This document shows, one piece after another, positions 1 through 11,500 of a stretch of DNA of 38,739 nucleotides. Source of the DNA: Phoronis australis (lineage: Eukaryota > Phoronida > Phoronidae); contig NMRA01000802.1 in assembly GCA_002633005.1 (NCBI GenBank), positions 64,001 to 102,739 on the forward strand, written 5' to 3'. The stretch's first letter is position 1; each line of letters starts with the position of its first letter. A program made the translations under genes and the position numbers. Under the pieces are notes generated by a model that made no database searches, was not told where the DNA came from, and worked only from the letters and a program-made list of their open reading frames with translations.

Positions 1-160
1 AAGCTTTCACTGAGTTGAAGCTCCGGGGTATCGCGTATTTTTGTGCTCATTTTCCTAGTCGTTCTTGCCCATGTGCTAGGACCAAAACTCATCTGCGCAG
101 CGTTCTGTGTAGTTGCATAGTCACTGGTCACATGCAACTCTAGGAGCTTTGTTTTTGTAG

Positions 161-385
161 GCTCTCCGCATCATTAATGCCGTGTCCGACCTGGATGTGT
201 ATATCGAACAGCCATGCCTGACCTTTGATGAATGCATGCATGTTCGTCACCACACTAATAAACCCATCGTGCTGGATGAAAATATTGACGGCATTGACAA
301 TCTTTTGAGGTCGCACCAAGAAAGGGCGTGTGATGTAGTCAATTTGAAGATTGGGAAACTCGGTGGCCTTACCAAGACAAAACAG
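161..385 (+). CDS. Enolase-superfamily gene, first visible coding exon
   Basis: The acceptor is TTTTTGTAG at 152-160 and the donor is CAG|GTAGAC after 385. It encodes 75 residues in phase 0, from [18 protein letters not shown] to LGGLTKTKQ, including the two metal-ligand Glu motifs and the KIGK lysine motif. Confidence 0.88.
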
Positions 386-2966
386 GTAGACTTGTCACGT
401 CATTGAAATAGTGTCATTAATCGACGACGTTACTAGATCATACATGTAGGAGTAATAATTATCAAGTACACCTTATTTTTAGTCTCAAAATGGCCCTCTG
501 AAAACACCTGATGACTGCTCCTCCAGCCGGGCATGGAGATGACAGCCGGGTATGGAGATGACAGTCGGGATAGATGGTCTCACATAAGTAACGGTTGGCT
601 AGTTTTCGATTCTATGAAACTCGATCTATGCACACTCTTACCATTAGACTAGCTATATGTACTTGCTAAATCATCAACAACATAACAAGAGCAACGCAGA
701 GCGTTGAAATGCGCCCACAATTGCGCCGTATACGGTATCCTTCTAGGGTTGTTTATTGGTACAATAAAGTGGCCAGTAGAGGGCATATATGTAGTATGTT
801 GTACTTTGCAAAATGGAAAGGCATGGTCATTGTCTCCTCAATAGGCTAGGTTTCAAAATGTGAGTGATCTTCATAATACAAGCACATCCTATGCATCAGT
901 TGCTTAAAGCACCACAGAAACATAGAATTAAAAACAAATTTACCAACATACGAGATTAGCACAGCATTAGAATGCCAGAAACAAATTTCTACTTGGAACT
1001 TTTCCTTCATAGTCACGAAGTAACACAAAGTATACACCTGAAGACCTATGAAAATACAGAGGTCAATGTAAAATACTAAAATTGCCACTAGAGGCAAATA
1101 CTAAAATTGCCACTAGAGGCATACCGGTAGTCAGAATCATCCTAAAGTCGTCATCGTCCGTTGTCAACATCACATAAATACACTTGCTAAATTTAGTAAA
1201 GATCCTGCAAACGGTTTGGGAGATACAGCCATGGGCGCAAAAAAACAAAACTGCCACTAGGAGGCGCCACAGTAGTCCAAATCGTCTGAAAATCATTGTC
1301 AGCTGTCTTCCTTATAGTAAGCACATACACGCCAATTTTCACAATCATCCTTTGAGCGGTTTGGTTGATAGAGGGGTGGACGCAAAAATACAGACTCGAA
1401 AACAGTAAAAATGGCCACTAGGTGGCGCAAACTACGTCGAATCCATCTGAAAACAGTAGGATAGCGTCATCTCACTAATAGGTGCCTACATACCAAATTT
1501 CATGAAAATCCGTTCAATACTTTTGAAGATACAAAGGTAAGCGTAAAAAACTAAAATTGCCACTAGGGGGCACACCGGTAGTCGGATCCGACCAAAAGTC
1601 GTCATCTTCCGTTGTTAACATCATATAAATATACTTACACAATTTGTAAAGATCCTGCGAACGGTTTAGGAGATACAGCCATAGGCGCAAAAAAACAAAA
1701 CTGCCACTAGGAGGCGCCACAGTAGTCGAAATCGTCGGAAAATCATCGTCAACCATCCTCTACATAGTAAGCATATACATGCCAATTTTCACAATCATCC
1801 TTTGAGCGGTTTGGTTGATAGAGGGGTGGACGCACAAAAACAGACTCGAAAACACTAAAAATGGCCACTAGGTGGCGCAAACTATGTCGAATCCATCTGA
1901 AAACGGGAGGATAGCGTCATCTCACTAATAAGTGCCTACACACCAAATTTCATGAAAATCCGTTCAGGACTTTTGAAGATACAAAGGTAAGCGTAAAAAA
2001 CTAAAATTGCCACTAAGGGGCACACCGGTAGTGGGATCCGTCCGAAAGTTCGCACATGCCGTCCCATTCATGAATGGAACATATGTGCCAAATTTCATGA
2101 ACATATGTCAAAGGGTTTTGGAGATAGAGCAGCGGACGCCGGACGGACGCCGCCCGTACGGACGGACGGAGATGACGACATAATGCGTCCACATATAAAT
2201 ATGTGGGCGCATAAAAATAAGGATGCTTTTTTGATAATCTCTTAGTGAACTAGAAATGACCTCGACAAACGAGCAAGGCTAAAATGAGTTGTAAATAATG
2301 GGTCGGCCCATTATCTTAAATTTGGCACGGTAAGAAACCTCATTTGATTATGATATTGTCACAATTAGCGAAAGAAATGGTAAAAACGCTGTACGGCTAA
2401 TTTCTTGCATTAGTTCTACTTATGCGTCTGGTTGCTTTTTGCTTTTGTACCAACCAGGCACGTGATCTTTGTGTGAACCTTGGTTTGGCCATGACCTTGG
2501 AAGATACGTGGGGGGGCGACATAGTGACGGCGGCCATCGCTCATCTAGCTCACAGCACACCTGAAAAGTTCAGGTTCAGTGCCACAGACTTCAACAGTTA
2601 TAACCTGGTAAGTATTTTTGACGTTCATAATTGATTCATACTAAGTACACGTGAAGTCGGTGCAAGTTGCTCAGGGCCTTTGTGCTTGTGAACAAGTGCC
2701 TTTAAGGAGAAGGGTTGGCATTCAAGCTTTCAGGTCTCACCAGGTTACATTCAAAACCCATCAAGTTTTCAAAAACTGTATGTAAATTTACGATTGCAAA
2801 AGAATTTTGAAAAGAAATTAAACAATAGTTTTTGGTTCCATTACAGGAAAAGAATGCCACTGGTGCACCAGAAAGAGTAAATGGTGCAATGCAAGCATCC
2901 AACGCGCCAGGTCTCGGCATCGCACCTATTCCAAACGTCCTTGGTGATCCAGTCTTCACTGTCTAA
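161..2966 (+). CDS. Enolase-superfamily (mandelate racemase/muconate lactonizing type) enzyme, 3' part, three exons
   Basis: Joined exons 161-385, 2458-2607 and 2847-2966 (225, 150 and 120 bp, all junctions phase 0) encode the C-terminal 164 residues, ending at TAA 2964-2966. Family members are about 370-400 residues, so the capping domain and early barrel lie upstream of the window. Visible barrel motifs: YIEQP (metal-ligand Glu), IVLDENIDG (metal-ligand Glu strand), NLKIGKLGG (the Lys after the barrel strand is the usual acid/base), then [10 protein letters not shown] and the C-terminal APGLGI strand. From family knowledge these enzymes abstract an alpha proton from carboxylate substrates. 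The closest recalled relatives are cis-3-hydroxyproline dehydratase-like proteins, mainly bacterial; the substrate is an inference. AATAAA signals follow at 3233 and 3293. Confidence 0.85.
770..2026 (+). promoter_or_regulatory. Array of CTCF-core-like motifs, copy 1
   Basis: Same-strand matches resembling the CTCF core (CCACNAGNGGGCGC-like) begin near 770, 1084, 1109, 1251, 1411, 1557, 1701, 1861 and 2007. The best are TGGCCACTAGGTGGCGC (1412-1428, 1862-1878) and TTGCCACTAGGGGGCAC (from 1557). The two sites near 1084 and 1109 lack one G. The motif match is visible; binding is inference. Confidence 0.4.
1141..2040 (+). repeat. Two tandem units of about 450 bp inside the repeat element
   Basis: The motifs at 1251, 1411 and 1557 recur at 1701, 1861 and 2007, each offset by 450 bp, with flanking sequence conserved at most positions. 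A third partial unit starts near 2041 and degenerates into the 3' end of the element. Confidence 0.85.
2458..2607 (+). CDS. Enolase-superfamily gene, penultimate exon
   Basis: The acceptor is CCAACCAG before 2458 and the donor is CTG|GTAAGT after 2607. It encodes 50 residues from [20 protein letters not shown] to TDFNSYNL. The junction TKTKQ|ARDLC restores the contiguous family motif without a gap. Confidence 0.88.
2847..2966 (+). CDS. Enolase-superfamily gene, last exon
   Basis: The acceptor is CCATTACAG before 2847. It encodes 39 residues beginning [13 protein letters not shown], including the APGLGI motif typical of the C-terminal barrel strand in this subgroup, and ends with TAA. Confidence 0.87.
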   Translation, partial: EKNATGAPERVNGAMQASNAPGLGIAPIPNVLGDPVFTV

Positions 2967-5483
2967 CTGCTGATGCATGAAGAAAGATCGCAAGTGAAAG
3001 TGCGCTTACCACCTTTAAAAGTGCGCTTATCATCTTTAAAAGTGAGTTATTTTACATTTGAAAGGCTTGGCTGGATCACGACACTGCTTTGTCCGGACAC
3101 GAGACTCACGTGAACTGCGCCGCATGAAAAGACTGGCAGAAACTATTCTCGCTGACACAAGTCCAGTGCAGCAGCAAAAATAATGGTCGGTAATATTCCA
3201 AACAAAATGTTCCCCTTATTCAGTTAACAGCCAATAAAGCGATCTGCTTCATGAAGTTCGTTTATGTTTGGCTGACCTAATGGATGACTGGGAATAAAGC
3301 GACATGACACTGATTTGTCTGCTAAGCATTGAATTCTGTTTCTAATGGAAAGGCAGTTTCCACCTGGAAACGAGGATGTAAAGGTACAAAGCATCTTGAT
3401 ATCTGGTGACGAACAAAAGATAATTATACGTTATTAATTGCGCACATATTTCAATAATACATTCAACTCACTTTCAGCACAAAATGCATGTATTGTATTA
3501 CCACAAAATTTATACAATATCAAACGTACATGGTACATGTGAAACCGACTAAAAAGTATTAACAAGTATTAAGTTTTCAATCAATATTAGTTTGCCATGC
3601 GGAAACAAGTTTGCTTCATCAACAAATGCACCAGCAGCAGGTGCAGACCTAAGGCCATAATTAGGGAGATTTCTGACAATGCATACCCACCAGATGCCTT
3701 TTGGAATTCAGCACCACTGCACGTGAGTGACCAATTAGGAAGTGGTATGGCTGGTCCAGACGGCCAATAGACATTTGAATACAGGCCTTAGTGAAAAGGC
3801 AAGAAGTAAATATTGCCTGAATAAATGTTTGTACATTAATTTTGCAAATAAGAATCACAATCCAGTCAATAATTTAAAGGTGAAACACTTGACATAAAAA
3901 CAAAAGATTATTCTGTGATACTAAACATGAAAGGAACAAAAACAACAGGGAATTACAGTTCTATTTTTTGAAACACAGCTTATTATTTCAAATTATTGCA
4001 TCAATAAATATCGTTTTCAAAACTAAGGATACTTAGCCTCTTAAAATGATACAATGCACATAAAACACATCGACAGCATTAGCCATTCAATCAAGTTTGC
4101 ACACGTTGTGGTAGTAGAGACCTGAGAAACTACTAACACCATGTTCAGAAGGCATCGCTACTCATTTACAATCCATGAAGCTGTGCCACAAACTGGACAA
4201 AATCATCCTAGGAGTTATTCTGTGGGTAAAAACATAGACTACCAACTGTTTGCCTATAACATAAAGTGGCATCAAATTTTCCATAAAAATAAGCTATGAT
4301 TAACAGAAAAAATAAAATAAAACACCGCTGTTAAAATATGTTTGTTTCCTTCTCGCACCACCCTCACTACTCTCCAATGGCTACAGTGGCTTTCGAACTA
4401 AACTGGACAGACTTGAAGAGAATTATGTCACACTCCACCCAAACTTGTGTATTAAACATCTTGCCAGAAATACTTGGTAGTTAAATCGCAATGAAGCGTC
4501 ATTTATGTAAAGCTTCAGTCTGAATTTAATGTCACATCACTGCACTTAGACACAAATTATTCATTTCTAATAGGACTTGTAATGCAAATTGTTGTAATTT
4601 TGACAAAGTGAATGCAGGACTTGAAATGTGCCCTAATTGAAAAAAATGCACATTTAGTGACAGTTTTGTCAAATTTGAAAAAAATGATGCTGTGTAGTTA
4701 ATTTCAAAAACTACTGTATGTCATCAGGAGAAATACTTTTTTTATTTTTCCACTTTTCTTAATGCGGGGCACACTCATTTTTGTTCAAACAAATAATTAT
4801 GTGATATTTATAACAGAATTTTTTATCATCACAAATAAAATATTCTGAAGCCCTCATATATTTCACGGTAGGTCACGTGAGACAAAACCAACTAATAAGT
4901 TCAATTTAGGTTTAATACAAAATTGAACCCACAGGAAAACACATCAACAAACTGTGAAATAAAACAGCAAAAAGCCCCCTAGCATAAGGTAGATAATCTG
5001 TGTTTCCAGCGGCTCACTATCATCCAAAATTACAGTACATGTGGGGAACAGCCAAACTGAAAATCATCACAGGGGTGCAGTATGATTGATATAGTTTTTA
5101 AAAATTTTAGGCCACAAAATGTTTTTTGACAAAAAAGGACAAGAAAGAAATGATGCATTGGCGCCCTACCCAACTTCGCAAGTTTTGGCGTCACCATTGC
5201 GGCTCATTGGGCAACAATAAAATTTTACTAGCAAAACTAAATGTTATTAAGAAGGGATTAGAATGAATATGGCAACTGCATGCAACAGTGGGACAGTGAC
5301 GTCATGATGCACAGCATTGTGGGTACTGCTGAATCAGACAGCAAAGTGGTATTACGATATAGGGCTATTATTACTGCAGCATTAGACACATTAAGTAAAT
5401 TCAACTTTCTCAAATAAGTTAAGGAGATTACATTTAGTATCAAAAGTTCGTGTTCCTCAAGACTCCACTTTCTGTGACTTGCC
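2967..5483. other. Tail-to-tail intergenic region
   Basis: It lies between the stop codon of the enolase-family gene and the stop codon of BBS2 and contains both 3' UTRs. Apart from the two AATAAA signals near 3233-3298 I see no gene or clear repeat. A minus-strand AATAAA (TTTATT at 4741-4746) could serve BBS2 but is about 740 bp past its stop. Confidence 0.6.
3233..3298 (+). terminator. Polyadenylation signals of the enolase-family gene
   Basis: Two AATAAA hexamers, at 3233-3238 and 3293-3298, lie 270-330 bp after the stop codon on the coding strand, suitable for cleavage and polyadenylation. The exact cleavage site is not visible. Confidence 0.55.
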
Positions 5484-5584
5484 TTATGTTGTACCAGTTT
5501 TGATTATCTTGAACAATGCGCTCACATTGTTGGCTTTGATAGCGGCACGACAGGAATTCACCACTTGTGTTTTTGGCTTCCCAA
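5484..5584 (-). CDS. BBS2: BBS2 exon 22 (last coding exon)
   Basis: 101 bp, [20 protein letters not shown] then [13 protein letters not shown] and TAA (5484-5486); acceptor CTTTCAG. Matches the family ending GKPKNQVI-like to the terminus. Confidence 0.95.
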
Positions 5585-8500
5585 CTGAAAGCCAAAACGA
5601 GTCAAAATCATATTGCAACTACAAAATTAACTAGACGACGTACCTTTAATATCTAATATCTGTATATCAGATTACAGAACCTCACCTGTATACCTGACCA
5701 CCAATTCCAAGCATACAAACTCACAGAAGCTTTGCTTACAACCAAACATTAGGAAAACTGCTCCAAAGGACCCAGGTTTTGATTCTACATTCAGTTCCAA
5801 TGAAGAGATATAATCTAATCCCTGTTAAACACAGTCTGTACACAGGTCGTATTATGTTTTTGCTCAATGAAAGAGAATACAGAACCAAGATGAGGGCCTT
5901 TTGTCAGGCTGTGTCAATCACTTTCCATCATTCAATGTATAGTCAATACCTGCCAGGACAACACTAAGACAGAAAATGTGTTTCCAAAATAACCTGGAAT
6001 CTGAACTTTGACTTAATGCAACATGAAAACGGTTGCATTCCACTTTGAAATTTGCAATTCTAGTGTCAAGCAAAAATTTGATGGTCGTGGCCTTCGTAAA
6101 ACAATTCCTAGTCAATCCACTCCGACTGCACACACTATACCTGTGTTCTTATAGTGCGTCCCTAAATAGTCAGACAAAGCACCGTTTTCCCACCAAAACC
6201 GGTAGACATGGCAGTTCATTCTACATTACTCTGTTGGTGAATTCTCATCCCACTTAGCTGTCATGATGAGGAACTCTTATCCACATCAACCCAGTCCACC
6301 CAATAAAAGTGAACAACGCTATGCACATCACTTCACAGTCAAGACACTCTGTCTAAATAGTAATCAACGCTTAATGAATGACGTTACCTCTTAATCTGCC
6401 AGCTCTCTGTATACACTGGTTCACAATCTTCAAACAGTTGAGAAGCTCGTTGTGGTTAGAGCAACGAATCTTGTACCCGTTGATCAAATCGCGGTTCAGA
6501 TCATACAACTCCATATATCCCTTACGCATGTTTTTGCTGAAAGAAATGCTAACCATCAGTAGGGCTATTTGTGGGACCATGCTAAAAAGGGTGTACTAGG
6601 TGGCCCGATGCCTTTTGCGGTACATCAGGCGTGTTTAGGCCACAAGGCCGAGCCCATTACACCGATACTACATGTACATGTAGGTCAGTTTCAGTAAAAA
6701 ATGTCTGTGTAAATGTTGGGAGTGCACGCATGGAAACTAAATAGCATATGTTCGTGAGGTTAAGAGAGATCACCTATAACGAGCAACTTCAGCCACTTCA
6801 GTATATATATCTGAAATTATTTGAAATCGTTTTGTGATCAGACTGGAAGTGTGGACTCTGTTGACAATTAGTGTACAAGACAAAGGTATTCAGACAAAAT
6901 GATCCAGGAATTCCACCATCATGGCGACTGGGCAGAAGCCGATTTCATCATTAGAGTAGTGTTCCGTCTGACGGAGAGAATGTTCAGTAAAGTAATAGTC
7001 ATATGAAATTGTCCAAATTTTGAGAACAGTTTCCTCCATTGAATAACAGGCATCAAACTGTTTTTCAAAACACGGGCACCTTATATCTACATGTACCTAT
7101 TGCCTGCACTAAGGTTGCCAAATCATCCTGCTACTAGAATTTTGCACTCATGATACTTGTCACCAGCCATTTTGTCAGATAACTCTTGTCTTGTATGGTA
7201 CATTTCTGATCATGTTATGCTTAATACAATCTGTAATTATAGGAGCTTAAAGAGAACGAGCAATGCGTTACTTTTTACCTTCTTTCTCTCACTCGCAAAT
7301 TTTCGACAAAGTGATGCAAACTACTGTAGAAGGCAACAGAGCAATGAGTTAGATTTACAGATAGATTGATATACGGTCACTTCTCTAACAGTTCGTGCAC
7401 TCTGATAGTCTGTACACCTCCCTTGAAACATGGCATTTCTCACAAGTTTGTACAGTAGGTGTCCCAGGAAAAAATAGTTCATACACTGGTTAGTGTGGGA
7501 AAAATAATGCGTACATGCCTTTTGGATTAGGTAAAATTACAATTGGTGTACCAATATAATGAACACAAATCAAGAAGTGCCAACTACTTACTGGGTTATC
7601 GGAATCCATGGTTTGCTATTTTACTACGCTAGTATAGAGCTCAAAAAGTTGCTTTTCAGATCGCCATTTTTGGCGACAGCGAATGCGGAAATGGCGTACA
7701 TATATCAGTAATCAGTTTCAATTCAAATTTTACTGCTACTTCAAATAACAAGCGTGTACATGTAACTTACAGATCACCCATCATTCGTGCATCTTCTGCT
7801 CGGACCACCAAACTTCTGATCAAGTTGGAATGATCAGCCATCTCTGCGGTTAGCTTTTGTCGAACAGAATGATATTCATCAACCTAAAACAGTTTGGAAT
7901 TTTGGAATGTAAATTTGCCACAGATTGAAATCACAGTATGAAGTACTTTCAACCCATGCCTAATTGTGTTCTCTCCACTATGCCAGACTTCCTATTGCTG
8001 ACANAAAACCCCGGAGTGAGAGCTCTTCGCGGTGTAACAACTCAATCACTATCCCATCATCATGGGCACGTGATAGGAGTACCGTGGAGAATTTTAAAAA
8101 CGCAAAAAGATGCAGTACTGCGTATCACAAACAAAAAACAATTATGGGCGAAGAGTGTCAAAAATAGCTGCGTTTACAAAATGACTACAGAGTTGTATTG
8201 ACCAGGAAGCAGCCAATCTAATGCAGCTTGTTAACGTCACGATTGAAATTAAAGGTCAAATGTAAAGAAAGCATTCACGTCTTTTAACCAAAACTTGTAG
8301 CACTGTCCATAATTCAATAATATTACCACTGGCCTTCAACCTTCGAATTATTGGTGTTACACCACGGATGTAAACTCATGCAACGGAGACAGTGGGACTA
8401 GGTTAATATATTTGACCCTGTGCTAAGACGAATATGCATCGACACGCAAAGTGGTATCAGCCTGACAACCTATTACGCAACTGCTACTGTAGCCTAAAAA

Positions 8501-11500
8501 TAGCAGCCGACCAGCTGGTCGGCTGATGGCCGGCCGTCGACCAATTTCCGACCGGTCGGCCAAAAATTCGTGATGTGTGCTGTATTGCCTGCACTAAGGT
8601 TGCCAAACCATCCTGCTACTAGAATTTTGCACTCATGATACTTGTCACCAGCCATTTTGTCAGATAACTCTTGTCTTGTATGGAAAATTTCTGATCATGT
8701 TATGCTTAATACAATCTGTAATTATAGGAGCTTAAAGAGAACAAGCAATGCTTTACTTTTTCTCTCTTTCTCTCACTCGCAAATTTTCGACAAAGTGATG
8801 CAAACTACTGTAGAAGGCAACAGAGCAATGAGTTAGATTTACAGATAGATTGATATACGGTCACTTCTCTAACAGTTCGTGCACTCTGATAGTCTGTACA
8901 CTTCCCTTGAAACATGGCATTTCTCACTAGTTTGTACAGTAGGAGTCCCAGGAAAAAATAGTTCATACACTGGTTAGTGTTGGAAAAAATAATGGGTACA
9001 TGCCTTTTGGATTAGGTAAAATTACAATTGGTGTACCAATATAATGAACACAAATCAAGAAGTGCCAACTACTTAATGGGTTATCGGAATCCATGGTTTG
9101 CTATTTTACTACGCTAGTATAGAGCTCCAAAAGTTGCTTTTCAGATCGCCATTTTTGGCGACAGCGAATGTGGAAATGGCGTACATATATCAGTAATCAG
9201 TTTCAATTGAAATTTTACTGCTACTTCAAATAACAAGCGTGTACATGTAACTTACAGATCACCCATCATTCGTGCATCTTCTGCTCGGACCACCAAACTT
9301 CTGATCAAGTTGGAATGATCAGCCATCTCTGCGGTTAGCTTTTGTCGAACAGAATGATATTCATCAACCTAAAACAGTTTGGAATTTTGGAATGTAAATT
9401 TGCCACAGATTGAAATCACAGTATGAAGTACTTTCAACCCATGCCTAATTGTGTTCTCTCCACTATGCCAGACTTCCTATTGCTGACATTAAGGTTTAGG
9501 TAATAGAGCCCCATTGCCAAGTCTGCATATTTCGCCAAATATCTAGAAATTATAGATTTTAGTTCAGTAAAAATATATACTTTTTGAAAGTAGAAATTAC
9601 AGAATTTTATTTTTGTTTTTATACCACTTTACGGGAAAAGTGAATGTTGCACTGACTGGTCACAGTGGTGATAATTGCAAATGGCCCCTCACCCCAAATA
9701 CCTAATCATGGTCACAGAATGCACCCCTGCAAATGACATCAGAGTCTCACATACCTTGACAAGTGTCAGTCGCAGTGCCTCCATGTCCGTGGGGAAGTCA
9801 GCGTTCACTTGAAGTTCATCAATGTTAAGAAATGCTGTCAGTGCTTGGATGAGCTCGCCTGCCAAATCCATGTCTTCCGTCCGAATACACATCTACAGAT
9901 AAAGTACAACAGTGATTATTAACTGGGATATAAAGGTAAACAACATCACTACCTGTGCACCTACTGTAATCACAGCTGAATATATGAGACAACTTTCAGT
10001 GTTAGAGATTTAAACAGTTAATTTACTGGAACCTTCTAGTTGGGATATTAATGAAAATGTCAGGGCAAATAAGATTTTGACTTTAACGATGTCTTTCTTA
10101 TCATTTCCTTCACATTTTTTGACATGACTTGAAAGCTAACTGCACCAACAATTAGCCACAATGCCCATGACACTGTTCAGAAGAGAACTGAGTTAATCAC
10201 AATGACCCAACTTATGCATTGGTGCAGAATTATGTATTACCTTACACGTAATTTCTACATCTCTAATTCTTGTGCATTTTTCCAGAAGAAGTTATTTTAC
10301 CGACTAACCTCATTGGACAATCTGATTTATGTAATCTACAAGCGTCAATAAATCAGATTTACGTTTTACTAAAAATCTACTTTTTATCACACTTCATTTA
10401 TTATTATTTACACTGGAATGATATTGATGCCCCCTAGCCTCTGCAACAGTCTAAGTCATTTGCGCTTCATGAAAGGTGGAGCTGCTTCAACTCAAGCAAA
10501 AGCACCTAAGCTGAATGGAAAGCCCACCCATGCCGTGGTTCTCTGCTACCATGATAGCCAGTAGCCCCACTTTGCCAATCCTTACAATCATTCAGTAAGA
10601 CTTTCCATTAAGGACAATGGAAATAACACGGAAAGCTTACACTTGTCTGATACTTACAGGCCTCCTGTATGCAACGCATAAAATGACAGCAAAATAACGA
10701 TTGGCTCAATTTGAAAATAGATTTTTAAAGTACTGATGACACTTGAGCATTTTCTCATTAGGTTATTTTTGAGTGCTAGACAGTGTATAGGAGCACTTTC
10801 CATTACCCAGTTAGAAAGCTATTTCTTATTATGTGACTGGAAAATTCAAGAAAAAATGAATCACGCATTTTACAAATTCACTGGCACTGGCAAGATTTTG
10901 TTTAGAACTCTTAATAGGCATTGGTTGAGCATGAGCATTCCAAATTTTATAACGTCTGTGACGAAAGAATAGAGACGGAACTAATACATAGCGAACATCC
11001 ACTTCTCGCATTTTTATGTGTTGCAATAAACTGTGCTTTCGCCCGCAATAAAGGGTTTTTAAAACTATTAAATGAAGCCTACCTGTCCGTTTATCTCCAT
11101 CCTCAGCACCAAGTAAGTGCCGTCTCTCAGCGACATGAAAGTGACATCAAGAGCACCCTCAGCCGCCAGATCTTCTTGAAGTAAGAAATTCTGATTGATC
11201 CACAGGACAACCTGAAATGAATGCAAACAAATTACTCAACAGTTAATTGCTGTCAGTCGACCAGCATTAAAACTTTCTCTGTAACCAAGATTCACTGCCA
11301 ACCTAGTACACTTGTATTCATCACAGTTTGCTTGCGAATATTACAGGTGAGCAAGATGCACTAAACAGTCTCTCATTGTAAGGTAGTTCAACTGCAGAAT
11401 GAAGATAAAAAACCTAATAACGACTTTTTGTCCGACCACAAAAATGAGTCATCAACCGGTCAAGAAAATAGAAGACCGGTCTGCTAGTTTTATTAGCAGA

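Larger units (their letters stand above)
686..2212. repeat. Dispersed repeat element, copy 1, with CTCF-like motif array
   Basis: It occupies the intron between the first two visible exons of the enolase-family gene and has a diverged second copy at 12197-13864. The shared 5' end is ACAAGAGYAAYGCAGAGC. ATGCGCCCACA at 709-719 is inverted as TGTGGGCGCAT at 2202-2212, next to a hairpin CACATATAAATATGTG. The interior contains two tandem units of about 450 bp (about 1141-1590 and 1591-2040), each made of three sub-blocks centred on a GCCACTAGGNGGC motif. There is no coding capacity. The class is unresolved: a short-TIR non-autonomous DNA element, or a Helitron-like one given the 3' hairpin. Confidence 0.75.

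Noticed and set aside
2142-2212. Helitron 3' end (hairpin followed by CTRR)
   Set aside because: Copy 2 has a hairpin followed by CTAA, but copy 1 continues with GGGCGCAT and short inverted termini instead. The evidence is mixed, so no class was assigned.
7098-9488. Genuine tandem duplication creating alternative BBS2 exon 20
   Set aside because: The exons are identical, so there would be no coding benefit. The N sits exactly at the junction and the empty/filled TE site pattern fits two alleles better. Kept only as the alternative in the finding.
10321-10363. Small inverted repeat TCTGATTTAT...AATAAATCAGA
   Set aside because: Short, AT-rich, with arms of about 10 bp and no family copy seen; expected by chance in this composition.
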